The notes under the pieces were generated by a model, which worked only from the letters and a program-made list of their open reading frames with translations, ran no database searches and had not been told where the DNA came from. A stretch of 64,000 nt of DNA from Porphyrobacter sp. IPPAS B-1204 (GTDB lineage Bacteria > Pseudomonadota > Alphaproteobacteria > Sphingomonadales > Sphingomonadaceae). Location of the stretch: the NCBI GenBank assembly GCA_003724185.1, contig RHGM01000001.1, positions 1,386,001 through 1,450,000 of the forward strand, read 5' to 3'. Of this stretch, positions 9,404 through 18,536 are shown piece after piece; positions within the stretch are counted from its first letter, which is position 1; the number at the start of each line of letters is the position of its first letter. Position numbers and translations under genes: made by a program.

Positions 9404-10051
9404 ATGACCACGCTCCATTCCAGCCTCGGCCCCAATCCTCGCCTTGTGCGGATGTTCATGATCGAAAAGGGGCTGGAGGAGGGGCGCGATTTCGCCCGCG
9501 TCCATTATGACATCATCACCGGCCAGAACCGGCAGGATGCGGGATACATGGCGAAGAACCCGCAAGGCACCACGCCCACGCTGGAACTGGATGACGGCAC
9601 CTGCCTGACCGAAAGCTGGCCGATCTGCGAATATATCGAGGAACTGCACCCCGCGCCCAACCTGTTCGGCGAAACCCCGGTCGAACGCGCCACGGTGCGC
9701 AAGTGGGCGCGGCTGTTCGATCAGGAAGTGGTCGTGCCGATGACGATGGGCTTTCGCGCCACCACCGGCCGCCCGATGTTCGAACCGCGCATGACCGTCG
9801 TCTCGCCCGAGGCGGGGGCAGAGCTGTTTGCGCTGGCAGACGAAAAGTGGCGGATGTTCGATGCCTGTCTGGGCGCAAGCAACCACATTGCGCTGGGCCG
9901 TTTCACCTTTGCCGATCTGATCATGTTCGCCTTCGCCAATTTCGGCTTCACCGTGGGCTGGAAACTGCCGGAGGGGACAGACAACCTTGCGCGCTTTGTC
10001 GCGGCGCATAACCAGCGACCCTGCGCCGTGATCTGGACGATGGCAGAGTAA
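9404..10051 (+). CDS. Glutathione S-transferase family protein
   Basis: A 215-residue GST with a thioredoxin-like N-terminal domain (LGPNPRLVRMFMIEKGLEEG, then the cis-proline/glutathione-binding region NPQGTTPTLELDDG and TESWPICEYIEE) and an all-helical C-terminal domain. The start is the ATG at 9404, preceded by a gggagaga ribosome-binding site; an upstream in-frame ATG at 9293 would add 37 residues that look non-coding. It shares one base (TAATG) with the next SDR gene, so the pair is an operon. In catabolic clusters such GSTs often act as isomerases or in ring-cleavage product handling, which is inference here. Confidence 0.88.
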   Translation: MTTLHSSLGPNPRLVRMFMIEKGLEEGRDFARVHYDIITGQNRQDAGYMAKNPQGTTPTLELDDGTCLTESWPICEYIEELHPAPNLFGETPVERATVRKWARLFDQEVVVPMTMGFRATTGRPMFEPRMTVVSPEAGAELFALADEKWRMFDACLGASNHIALGRFTFADLIMFAFANFGFTVGWKLPEGTDNLARFVAAHNQRPCAVIWTMAE

Positions 10052-10830
10052 TGCCTGACCTGTCGGGCAAGGTCGCCATCGTCACCGGCTGCGCGAGCGG
10101 GATCGGCGCGGCGACTGTGCGGCGGCTGCGGGCCGACGGGGCGGAGGTGCTCGGCACCGATCTCCATGCCGCCGCCGGGCAGGCCCTGTGCGACGAAGTC
10201 GGGGCGCGGTTTGCCGTGCAGGACGTGTCTGACCGCGCCTTGTGGCCGCAGATTGTCGGACGCGCGGTGGAGGCCTTCGGGCGGCTCGATATCCTCGTCA
10301 ACAATGCCGGGATGGTGTCGGGCGCGGGCATCGGCGATCTTGAAGATGACGCGATGTTCGCCGCGTGGGACAAGGTGCTGGCCGTGAACCTTACCGGTAC
10401 AATGGCGGGCTGCCGCGCCGCGATTGCCGCGATGCGCGCCAATCCGGGTGGTTCCACGGGCGCAATCGTCAACATCGCCTCGACCACGGCGATGGCCCCG
10501 CTGCCCACCGATGCCGGCTATTCGGCGAGCAAGGCGGCGGTGCGGGTGCTGTCCAAATCGGTCGCCACGTGGTGCGCACAACGCGGGCTGAATATCCGCT
10601 GCAACACCGTCATCCCCGGCGCGACAATGACAGGCATCCTCGAAGCCGCAGAACAGCAGACCCCCGGCCTGATCGCGGCGGTGGCGAAAACCTCGCCGCT
10701 CAACCGCCTCGCCGATCCGGCGGAGACAGCCGCCGCGATTGCCTTTCTCGCCAGTGACGAATGCCCGTTCATGACCGGGGCGGAAATGCTGGTCGATGGC
10801 GGCGCGCTATCGATCCATCCGGGCTTCTAA
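10051..10830 (+). CDS. Short-chain dehydrogenase/reductase (classical SDR)
   Basis: A 259-residue classical SDR. It has the cofactor motif TGCASGIG (residues 12-19), NNAG near residue 84, and the catalytic Ser144-Tyr157-Lys161 set in YSASK. Asp37 at the end of the second beta strand (VLGTDLH) suggests NAD(H) preference. The start ATG overlaps the GST stop codon by one base. The gene converges with the MFS gene on the opposite strand, their 3' ends overlapping by four bases. A dihydrodiol- or alcohol-dehydrogenase role in the surrounding Rieske oxygenase cluster is plausible but not shown. Confidence 0.9.
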   Translation: MPDLSGKVAIVTGCASGIGAATVRRLRADGAEVLGTDLHAAAGQALCDEVGARFAVQDVSDRALWPQIVGRAVEAFGRLDILVNNAGMVSGAGIGDLEDDAMFAAWDKVLAVNLTGTMAGCRAAIAAMRANPGGSTGAIVNIASTTAMAPLPTDAGYSASKAAVRVLSKSVATWCAQRGLNIRCNTVIPGATMTGILEAAEQQTPGLIAAVAKTSPLNRLADPAETAAAIAFLASDECPFMTGAEMLVDGGALSIHPGF

Positions 10831-12128
10831 CTGTCCCGCATCTTGGCCAGATAGCCGCTCGGACCCATCTGCGCCGCGGTCCACACAAAGATCGCAAGGC
10901 TCACCGCACCAGCGGCAAGGCACACGCCGAACACCGCCACCGCCAGCGCGCTTGCCCCTTGGGTCGGCCCCAGCGCATCGCTCACCGCGCCGATCACGCC
11001 GAGGCCCAGCGTCTGGCCGATGAGGTTGTTGAAGAACAGCGCGATGGCGACCGCGAACCCACGGCTGGCAGGCTCCACCGCGGTCTGGATGCCGGACAGG
11101 ATGCCCGCCTGACTGGCGACATAGATCGCATAAGCCACCCCGAACCAGCCGAGGAACCCGGCAAAGCTGTCCGATGTCAGGCTCATCGCCAGCGGGGCAA
11201 CGCAGCCCAGACTCACCAGCCCGGGGAGCCACGCGCGCCAGCGTTCGTCGCGCAGAGTCAGCCAATGGGTAATGTAACCGCCCAGAATCGGCCCCGGTAT
11301 CCCGCCCAGAAAGAAGGTGAAGCCGAGATACAGGCCCACATCCCCGGTCGAGATCGGGAACTGGCGCAGCATCACCGCCGCCATCCAGAACGCAAGGCCA
11401 TAACCGATCATGATCTGCACCGCCCAGCCCAGCGCCAGCCCCATGAAGACGCGGTTGCTCACAAGACTGCGGATCGTCTGGCCGAGCGGCAATTGCGCCA
11501 TGTCGGTGCCGGCCGGGGCATAGCGCCCGCGGGTCGGCTCACGCACGGTGAAATAGATCACGCCGCCCAGCAGCAGCCCCGGCAGGCCCATCAGGATGAA
11601 GGCCCAGCGCCAATCGAACATCTCGGCCAGTTGCCCGCCGATGATGAGGCCGCCCGCTGTCCCCATGCTTGCGCCAATGGTCAGGAACCCCATCGCCTTG
11701 GCGAGTTCGCTGCGGGTGAAGTAATCGGCGACAAGGCTTTGTGATGAAGGGCCGGAACACCCCTCCCCCACGCCCACCCCGGTGCGCGCAGCGAACAGCG
11801 TCCAGAACCCCGTGGCGGTGCCGCAGACCGCGGTCATCAGGCTCCAGAAGCCGATGGCGGCGGCGACGATGTTCTTGCGGGTCGACCGGTCGGCCAGCCG
11901 CGCTGCGGGAAAGCCTGCCAGCACATATACAAGGCTGAAGGCCAGACCACCGAGCAACCCCAGCTCGAAATCGGACAGGGCGAATTCTGCCTTGATGTCC
12001 TCGACCAGAATGCCGAACACCAGCCGGTCAGCAACGCTGAACGCGCTGGTCAGCGTCAGCAGGCCCAGCACGTACCAGCGGTATGCGCCGGGGCGTTCCT
12101 CAGTGGTGGGGGCGGGCGTAGAGGCCAT
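10827..12128 (-). CDS. Major facilitator superfamily transporter
   Basis: A 433-residue MFS permease with about twelve membrane segments. The loop 2-3 signature appears as ADRSTRKNIV and the symmetrical loop also carries charged residues. It starts inside the 3' end of the upstream SDR gene (29-bp overlap), so it is probably co-transcribed with it. Members of this spinster/anion-symporter-like branch in sphingomonads often sit beside Rieske oxygenases and may import the substrate; this is inference from context. Confidence 0.88.
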   Translation of the reverse strand: MASTPAPTTEERPGAYRWYVLGLLTLTSAFSVADRLVFGILVEDIKAEFALSDFELGLLGGLAFSLVYVLAGFPAARLADRSTRKNIVAAAIGFWSLMTAVCGTATGFWTLFAARTGVGVGEGCSGPSSQSLVADYFTRSELAKAMGFLTIGASMGTAGGLIIGGQLAEMFDWRWAFILMGLPGLLLGGVIYFTVREPTRGRYAPAGTDMAQLPLGQTIRSLVSNRVFMGLALGWAVQIMIGYGLAFWMAAVMLRQFPISTGDVGLYLGFTFFLGGIPGPILGGYITHWLTLRDERWRAWLPGLVSLGCVAPLAMSLTSDSFAGFLGWFGVAYAIYVASQAGILSGIQTAVEPASRGFAVAIALFFNNLIGQTLGLGVIGAVSDALGPTQGASALAVAVFGVCLAAGAVSLAIFVWTAAQMGPSGYLAKMRDS

Positions 12129-12879
12129 TGTCCACCGGGATCGTCAGGCCATTGAGGAAGCGCGCCTCGTCAGAAGCGAGGAACAGCACGCAGCCCGCCA
12201 CATCGCTCGGATGGCCGAGCGCATCGGCGGCGAGCGGGCCTGAGGGAATATCCATCGGCGCCTGCCCGCCCCGGCCTGAAACGCCCATCACCATCGGCGT
12301 CTCGATCCCGCCGGGGGCGAGCGCATTCACGCGGATGCCGTAACCCCGGTCCTGAAAATCCATCGCAAGGCTGCGGGTCATGCCCGCAATCCCGGCCTTG
12401 CACGCGGCATAGGCGGGGATGTTGCCATATCCCATCAGCGCTGCGGTGGAGGCCATGTTGATGATCGACGACCCGCCGCCGCCGACTTTCTCGTGGCGGT
12501 GCTTCATCAGCGGCACGGCGTATTTGCACCCCAGAAAGGTGCCGACCACGTGGATATCCAGATGCAGCTTGAAATGCACGAGGCTGCATTCCTCGATGCT
12601 TTCGAAGATCACATTGCCCGCGTTGTTGACCAGAATATCCAGCCCGCCGTGCCGTTCCTCGACCGCGCGCATCACCTCGATCCACTGGTCTTCGCTGGTC
12701 ACGTCCAGCGCCAACGCATCGCCGCCGATCTCGGCCGCGACCTTGTGGGCGAGCTCCACCTCGCGATCGGTGACGATCACCTTGGCGCCTTCACGCGCCA
12801 ACGCCTCGCAATCGGCCTTGCCCAGCCCCATCGCCCCGCCCGTCACGAGCGCCACCTTGCCCGCTACCCTGCCCGCCAT
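12100..12879 (-). CDS. Short-chain dehydrogenase/reductase (classical SDR)
   Basis: A 259-residue classical SDR with TGGAMGLG (residues 13-20), NNAG at about 85 and the catalytic Ser144, Tyr157, Lys161 (YAACK). The start is the ATG at 12877-12879 (MAGRVAGKVALVTGG); a longer reading to 13068 runs into the divergent promoter region and is rejected. It lies upstream of and overlaps the MFS gene and is transcribed divergently from the oxygenase at 13011, with about 130 bp of shared regulatory DNA. Probably oxidises a hydroxylated product of the oxygenase pathway, by context only. Confidence 0.88.
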   Translation of the reverse strand: MAGRVAGKVALVTGGAMGLGKADCEALAREGAKVIVTDREVELAHKVAAEIGGDALALDVTSEDQWIEVMRAVEERHGGLDILVNNAGNVIFESIEECSLVHFKLHLDIHVVGTFLGCKYAVPLMKHRHEKVGGGGSSIINMASTAALMGYGNIPAYAACKAGIAGMTRSLAMDFQDRGYGIRVNALAPGGIETPMVMGVSGRGGQAPMDIPSGPLAADALGHPSDVAGCVLFLASDEARFLNGLTIPVDNGLYARPHH

Positions 12880-13010
12880 CTGCTCTCTCCCAAAAGCGCC
12901 TGTTATTCCCGGCCAGCCTATCGGGCGGGGGCAGGCAAACCACTGTCGAAAGCGCGAGGGCGCAGGCGCGGCGCGCGGCTGTATGGTCCGCGGCGGAGGA
13001 CCGGCATACC

Positions 13011-14306
13011 ATGATGGACGCGGACGAGATCGCGCGGCTGAAAGCGCTGATGGAATGGGAGGGCGCACGCACCGCCCCGCCCGAAGGCTTCCCCACGCTG
13101 CCCGACATGCCCGCCGGACGCTACACCAGCGCGGAATACTTCGCGCTCGAACAGGCGCACGTGTTCCGCAAATCGTGGCTGTTTGCCGGGCACATGGACG
13201 AAATTCCCGACCCCGGATGCTGGGTGCGCTGGCACAATGCGGGCGATCCGATCGTGATCGTCCACGGCATGGACGGGCAGGTGCGCGCCTTTCACAACAC
13301 CTGCCGCCACCGCGGCGCGCCGGTGGTGACCGAGGATCGCGGCAAGTCCTCGCGCCTGATGTGCGGCTATCACAACTGGACCTACAAGACCGACGGGAGC
13401 CTGGTGGGTGTGCCCGAACGGCGCGACTTCCCGGCCGATTTCGACATGAGCTGCCGCGGGCTGCTGCCGGTGCGGTGCGAGCTGTTCGGCAAGGTGATCT
13501 TCGTCAATTTCGACGAGGGCGCCATGCCGCTCATCGACTGGCTCGGCCCGCTGGCGCGCGAGTGGGAGGAGTTCGCCTTCGACCGCATCCGGCTGGCAGC
13601 ACGGCACAGTTTCGATCTCAACTGCAACTGGAAGGTCGCGATGGAGGCCAACATGGAAGTCTACCATGTGCCCTTCATCCACCCCAACACGGTCGCGCCG
13701 CTGGTGGATTCCACGCGCAACCTCAACACGCTCTATCCCAACGGCCACGCCCGGATGCTGGCCCCGCCGCCGCGCCGCACCAACCGCGAACACGTGCGCG
13801 CCATCGATTCGCCGCCGGGCTGGCGGCCCATCGACAGCGTGGGCGAGCTGGGGCGCACCTGCACCCAAAGCTACACGCTGTTCCCCAACTGGGTGTCCCC
13901 GCTGAGCAATTACTTCGTCCCGCCGCTGGTGTTCTGGCCGACCTCGCTCACCACCTGCCGGCTTGAACTGGTGACCATGGCGCTGGACTGGGGGGACGCC
14001 CCCGCGCCCGACCTGTGGACCGTGCCAGATGCGTCGCAGCCCAATGGCCGGCAGATGAGCCCGATCATCCTTGAAGACACCCAGTTCGGCGAGGCGATCC
14101 AGCAATCGATGCAAGGGTCTGCCTTCCGGTCCGTGCCGCTGTCCTATCAGGAGGCGCGCATCTATGCCTTCCACCAGAGCCTCGATGCGATGATCGGGAT
14201 CGGCAACGTTCCCGAACACTTGCGTGTCGCGCATGTGATCGGGCCGGAGTGGGTCTGGCCGCACGACCCGCGCACCGCGCAGATGGAGCGCGCAGCCGCC
14301 AAATGA
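13011..14306 (+). CDS. Rieske non-heme iron ring-hydroxylating oxygenase, alpha subunit (first copy)
   Basis: A 431-residue oxygenase large subunit. The Rieske [2Fe-2S] ligands are Cys98, His100, Cys118 and His121 (CRHRG and CGYHNW). The mononuclear iron site follows at NWKVAMEANMEVYH, with His219 and His224. The residue that bridges Rieske and iron centres is Glu216 rather than the more usual Asp, a substitution seen in carnitine/betaine-type oxygenases. A ggagga sequence lies ten bases before the ATG ATG start. No beta subunit, ferredoxin or reductase is encoded nearby, so electron supply must come from elsewhere. Substrate unknown. Confidence 0.9.
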   Translation: MMDADEIARLKALMEWEGARTAPPEGFPTLPDMPAGRYTSAEYFALEQAHVFRKSWLFAGHMDEIPDPGCWVRWHNAGDPIVIVHGMDGQVRAFHNTCRHRGAPVVTEDRGKSSRLMCGYHNWTYKTDGSLVGVPERRDFPADFDMSCRGLLPVRCELFGKVIFVNFDEGAMPLIDWLGPLAREWEEFAFDRIRLAARHSFDLNCNWKVAMEANMEVYHVPFIHPNTVAPLVDSTRNLNTLYPNGHARMLAPPPRRTNREHVRAIDSPPGWRPIDSVGELGRTCTQSYTLFPNWVSPLSNYFVPPLVFWPTSLTTCRLELVTMALDWGDAPAPDLWTVPDASQPNGRQMSPIILEDTQFGEAIQQSMQGSAFRSVPLSYQEARIYAFHQSLDAMIGIGNVPEHLRVAHVIGPEWVWPHDPRTAQMERAAAK

Positions 14307-14504
14307 CGTTACGGCATCCTGCTTTGCCGGGCCATGTGATGTTTTTGTCGCAGTTTCGCCGGCTCACTATCGCTTTTGCGAATGGCGCACACGCCCCCGC
14401 ACCATACACCGTCTAACCATACCGGAAGGCGTGAGGAGACACGCTGGCGGGTTGGGGAAAACAGGGTGCGTGGGCAAGCCGCGACCCGATGGGGAGAGAG
14501 AGCC

Positions 14505-16952
14505 ATGAACACACTTCGCGCCCGAATTGCATCCGGCATGGGCTCAGGCGCATTGCGCCGTACGCTGCTGTGCGGCGCAGCGCTGAGCGGGCTTGCCGCG
14601 ATGCCCGGCACAGCCTTCGCGCAGGACGCGCAGGAAAGCGTCGACGATGTGCCGGAAGACCGCGTGATCGTGGTTCAGGCCCGCCGCCAGAACGAAACCC
14701 TGCAGGAAGTGCCCGTCACCGTCACCGCGATCGGCGGCGAGACCCTGCAACGCTTCAACATCGACCAGGTTGCCGATGTCGTCAGCCGCGTGCCGACACT
14801 GAATGTGCAGGTCGGCGGTTCGGGGTCGGGCGGGCAGCTCAGCTTGCGCGGTGTCGGTTCCTCCAACATCTCCGCCGCCTTCGATTCCGCCGTGGCCTTC
14901 GAATATGACGGCGTGGTGGTGTCCACCATGCGCATGGTGCAGGCGGGCTTCTTCGATGTCGAACAGATCGACGTGCTGCGCGGCCCGCAATCGCTGTTCT
15001 TCGGCAAATCGGCCACCGCGGGCGTGCTGTCGCTGCGGTCGGCCAACCCCACCTCGACATGGGAAGTGGGGATGCGCGGAAGCTACGAATTCGAAGAAAA
15101 GGGCTACCTGCTCTCAAGCTACATTTCCGGCCCGCTGACCGATACGCTGGGCATCCGCATTGCCGCGCAGTTCAACGACATCGACGAATTCCAGCTGCTG
15201 CAGGACAACACCCCGGCGGTGAACCAGAAGCGCGGGCTGACCGATTTCATCGGCCGCGTGACGCTCGACTGGCAGCCGTCCGACATGTTCCGCGCCAACG
15301 TGAAGCTGCAATACACCAAGAACGAAAATGACGGCGCGATCGGCACCGGCGAGGTGTTCTGCGGCGCCAACGGCGTGGCGGATTCGATCTTCCTGCTGCA
15401 AGGCGCGGTCAACCTTCCCGCCGGCTATGATTGCAACGCCTTTGACCAGCGCTACTACCTGACCGATCCCGCCGGGCCGCTGGCCGGGCCGGTGCCGGGC
15501 AATTCGCCCGCCGATGGCCGCAACGGCGTGCCTTTCGGGGAGACCGAAATCTGGTTCGGCCGCTTGCAGTTCGAACTCGACCTGTCCGACCAGCTCACCC
15601 TCACCTCGGTCACCGGCATTCTCAACATGAATGCGATCGATTTCGACAGCTATTCCTATGGCGGCTTCATCCCCGGCCCCAATGGCACCCGCCTGCCGGG
15701 CGGCGCGGGCGCGTCCGATCCGATCAACAAGCTGGAGCAATACAGCCAGGAACTGCGGCTTGCGTCAGACTTTGACGGCGCGTTCAACTTCATGCTCGGC
15801 GCGTTCTACGAAGACCGCACCTTCATCTTCGACACCTCGCAGCAGGGCGTGAACATCTCGTTCCTCGGCCCTGATCCGGTGACGGGCTTCACCTATGACT
15901 GGGACAAAACCCACACCACCAAGACCGAAGCGCTTTCGTTCTTCGGTTCGGTGATGATCGACCTGACCGAACAGCTGGAACTGTCGGGCGGGATCCGCTG
16001 GACCGACGAAACCAAGGTCCAGACGATCGCGGTGCCTTACGTCCACACCTTCCTGCAAGGGCCGGGCTTTGTGCGGCCGGGCTTCTTCTCGGGGCCCATC
16101 CCCTTCAAGGACGACAACTTCTCGCCCGAAGTGACTTTGCGTTATCAGGCGACCGATGACATCAACCTCTTCGCTTCGTTCAAGACGGGCTTCAAATCGG
16201 GCGGGATCGACAATTCGGCGCTGCCGTCCAACAGCCTGAGCCAGGCGGCGGCCAGCGGTGATTTCAGCTCGCTCGTCTTCCAGTCGGAAGAGGCGATCGG
16301 CGGCGAAGTCGGGATCAAGTCGCAGTGGGCGAACCGTGATTTCACCTTCAACGCAACCATTTACCAATATGTGTTCAAGGATCTGCAGGTCCAGAACTTC
16401 AACGCATCGACCATCCAGTTCGTCACCAGCAACGCGGGCGAGCTGACCACAAAGGGGGTCGATATCGAAACCAGCTGGCGGACCCCGGTGGACGGGCTGC
16501 GGCTGTCGGCCAACCTGTCCTACCTCGATGCGCAATACACCGATGTGTTCCTGCAGCCGGGCGGCGCGGGCGGCACGATCGACCTTAATGGTCGGCGCGG
16601 CAGCCAGGCGCCGGAATGGTCGGGCAATTTCGCGGCCGACTGGACGATCCCGCTCAGCGACAATCTGGAACTGTTCCTGTCGGGCAACGCTGCCTACAAT
16701 GATGGCTACATCACCGACGAAGCAACGCTGAACGATTATGTCCAGCCGAGCTTCTGGACGCTGGATACCAATGTCGCGATCGGGCACCCCGATGGCAATT
16801 GGCGGCTTGCGCTGGTGGCGACCAACCTGACCGACGAAATCTTCGCGATCACCAGCGGCGGGCGTCCGTTCCTGCCGCCGGGCGGGGATGACATCATCCT
16901 CACCCAGAACCGCGGCCGTCAGGTGTTTGCGGAAATCAGCTTCCGCTTCTGA
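14505..16952 (+). CDS. TonB-dependent outer-membrane receptor
   Basis: An 815-residue receptor with a long signal peptide ending at TAFAQ (about residue 38), a plug domain (VIVVQARRQNETLQEVPV, then LRGVGSSN) and a 22-strand beta barrel ending in the outer-membrane C-terminal ...FAEISFRF. I use the ATG at 14505 because it is followed immediately by the signal peptide; 43 codons upstream in the same frame look non-coding. Sitting between two Rieske oxygenase genes on the same strand, it probably imports the oxygenase substrate. A strong hairpin terminator follows at 16979. Confidence 0.92.
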   Translation: MNTLRARIASGMGSGALRRTLLCGAALSGLAAMPGTAFAQDAQESVDDVPEDRVIVVQARRQNETLQEVPVTVTAIGGETLQRFNIDQVADVVSRVPTLNVQVGGSGSGGQLSLRGVGSSNISAAFDSAVAFEYDGVVVSTMRMVQAGFFDVEQIDVLRGPQSLFFGKSATAGVLSLRSANPTSTWEVGMRGSYEFEEKGYLLSSYISGPLTDTLGIRIAAQFNDIDEFQLLQDNTPAVNQKRGLTDFIGRVTLDWQPSDMFRANVKLQYTKNENDGAIGTGEVFCGANGVADSIFLLQGAVNLPAGYDCNAFDQRYYLTDPAGPLAGPVPGNSPADGRNGVPFGETEIWFGRLQFELDLSDQLTLTSVTGILNMNAIDFDSYSYGGFIPGPNGTRLPGGAGASDPINKLEQYSQELRLASDFDGAFNFMLGAFYEDRTFIFDTSQQGVNISFLGPDPVTGFTYDWDKTHTTKTEALSFFGSVMIDLTEQLELSGGIRWTDETKVQTIAVPYVHTFLQGPGFVRPGFFSGPIPFKDDNFSPEVTLRYQATDDINLFASFKTGFKSGGIDNSALPSNSLSQAAASGDFSSLVFQSEEAIGGEVGIKSQWANRDFTFNATIYQYVFKDLQVQNFNASTIQFVTSNAGELTTKGVDIETSWRTPVDGLRLSANLSYLDAQYTDVFLQPGGAGGTIDLNGRRGSQAPEWSGNFAADWTIPLSDNLELFLSGNAAYNDGYITDEATLNDYVQPSFWTLDTNVAIGHPDGNWRLALVATNLTDEIFAITSGGRPFLPPGGDDIILTQNRGRQVFAEISFRF

Positions 16953-16978
16953 CAGTTCCAGCAGGGGGAACACGCGGG

Positions 16979-17006
16979 GGGGGCGGGCCAGCGATGGCCT
17001 GCCCCC
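16979..17006 (+). terminator. Rho-independent terminator after the TonB receptor
   Basis: A 12-bp stem (one G-T pair) closed by a GCGA tetraloop, followed by tttgcttt, begins 26 bp past the receptor stop codon. It should end the upstream transcript before the second oxygenase gene, which has its own Shine-Dalgarno at 17084-17090. Confidence 0.75.
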
Positions 17007-17095
17007 TTTGCTTTGGAACAGCCCCCCTCTGCCAAAAGTGAGCATTGCCGCGCCCGCCCGCAGCGGGAATGATCGCAGACCTTGGGAGGATGCCA

Positions 17096-18325
17096 ATGTC
17101 ACGCGAAACTCTGGTCGAAATGACCCGCAATCTGGTCGCCCACGGGGTTGCCGATACGATGGAATATGCCGACGATGTCGTGCGCGTGCCGGCCAGCGCC
17201 TACACCGATCCGGCGCTGTTCGAGCTGGAAAAGCAGCGCATCTTCCGCCGGTTGCCGCTGATGGTCGCGCCCTCGTGCGAGTTGCCCAAGCCCGGTGATT
17301 TCAAGGCGATGGACATTTGCGGCGTGCCGCTGCTGCTCAGCCGCCAAAAGGACGGCAGCATGGGCGCCTTCCTCAACATGTGCACCCACCGGGGCAATCC
17401 GCTCGCGGCAGGCTGTGGCAATGCCAGCCGCTTTACCTGCGGCTATCACGGCTGGACCTTCAAGGCAGATGGCGACCTGATCGGGGTGGCCGATTCCAAG
17501 GATTTCGGCAGCATCGACAAGAGCCAGCACTGCCTGACCAAATTCCCGGTCTACGAGAACGCCGGGCTGATCTGGGTGACGCTCGATCCGCAGTCGAAGC
17601 TTTCGATTGCCGATTACCTGTGCGGCTATGACGACCTGCTCAAAGCCTTCGAATTCGATGGCTGGACGCTGTTTGCCAGCCGCGTGCTGGAAGGGCCGAA
17701 CTGGAAGACGGCCTATGACGGCTACCTCGATTTCTACCACCTGCCGGTGCTGCACAAGGACACCTTCGGCGCAGATTTCTACAACCGCGCCAATTACTTC
17801 GCGTTCGGTCCGCACCAGCGCCTGTCCACCCCGTCGCAATTCGCGATCAAGGTTTCGGGGGAGGATGACCAGCAGATGGATCTGGCCGCGATGAGCGACG
17901 ACGATCTGCCGCAGGAAGTGCTGGTGCAGGGCGTGTGGACGATCTTCCCGCATATCTCGATCGCCAGCTTCTATGGCGGCGGGCAGCGCGGGGCGCTGAT
18001 CAGCCAGCTGTTTCCCGGCGCTGATGTCGGCACCAGCTACACCACGCAGTTCTATGTCATGGAGAACCAGCCCGAAACGCCCGAACAGGTGCAGGCGGCG
18101 CATGACCAGTTCAACTTCCTCGAAATCGTCGTCCGCGACGAGGATTACGCCACCGGCAAGCGCCAGCATCAGGCGCTGCAATCGGAGCTGATGAAAGAGG
18201 TATTGTTCGGCCGCAATGAAAAGGGCGGACAAGTGTTCCACGGCTGGGCGCAGCGGCTGACGCAGGCGAGCGACGAGGAGCTGGTGGCCATTTTCGCAGG
18301 CGAACAGCGTCAGGCGGCGGAATAG
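17096..18325 (+). CDS. Rieske non-heme iron ring-hydroxylating oxygenase, alpha subunit (second copy)
   Basis: A 409-residue oxygenase large subunit, distinct from the copy at 13011. Rieske ligands are Cys96, His98, Cys115 and His118. The catalytic iron site is Asp212, His215 and His220 in DFYHLPVLH, so here the bridging residue is the canonical Asp. I choose the ATG at 17096 because ggagga ends six bases before it; the ATG at 17090 overlaps that site and is unlikely. No beta subunit, ferredoxin or reductase accompanies it. Two different alpha subunits on either side of a receptor suggest successive hydroxylation or demethylation steps of one pathway. Confidence 0.9.
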   Translation: MSRETLVEMTRNLVAHGVADTMEYADDVVRVPASAYTDPALFELEKQRIFRRLPLMVAPSCELPKPGDFKAMDICGVPLLLSRQKDGSMGAFLNMCTHRGNPLAAGCGNASRFTCGYHGWTFKADGDLIGVADSKDFGSIDKSQHCLTKFPVYENAGLIWVTLDPQSKLSIADYLCGYDDLLKAFEFDGWTLFASRVLEGPNWKTAYDGYLDFYHLPVLHKDTFGADFYNRANYFAFGPHQRLSTPSQFAIKVSGEDDQQMDLAAMSDDDLPQEVLVQGVWTIFPHISIASFYGGGQRGALISQLFPGADVGTSYTTQFYVMENQPETPEQVQAAHDQFNFLEIVVRDEDYATGKRQHQALQSELMKEVLFGRNEKGGQVFHGWAQRLTQASDEELVAIFAGEQRQAAE

Positions 18326-18536
18326 GCCTTTGCCCCCCGCATCCGGAACGACTGCTTTCGGGACTGCCGGGGTGTAGTCTTGATGTCTGGAGATGGGTGG
18401 AAACGCGAATGGCGGCTTTTTCGGTGAAGCCATCCACGTCCCTCCCATCGATTGTATAAATCCATCGCCCTTAAATCGAAGGTAGGCCGTCCAGTCACAA
18501 TTTACAGTATTAGGCTAACGTTAAGACATATACCTA

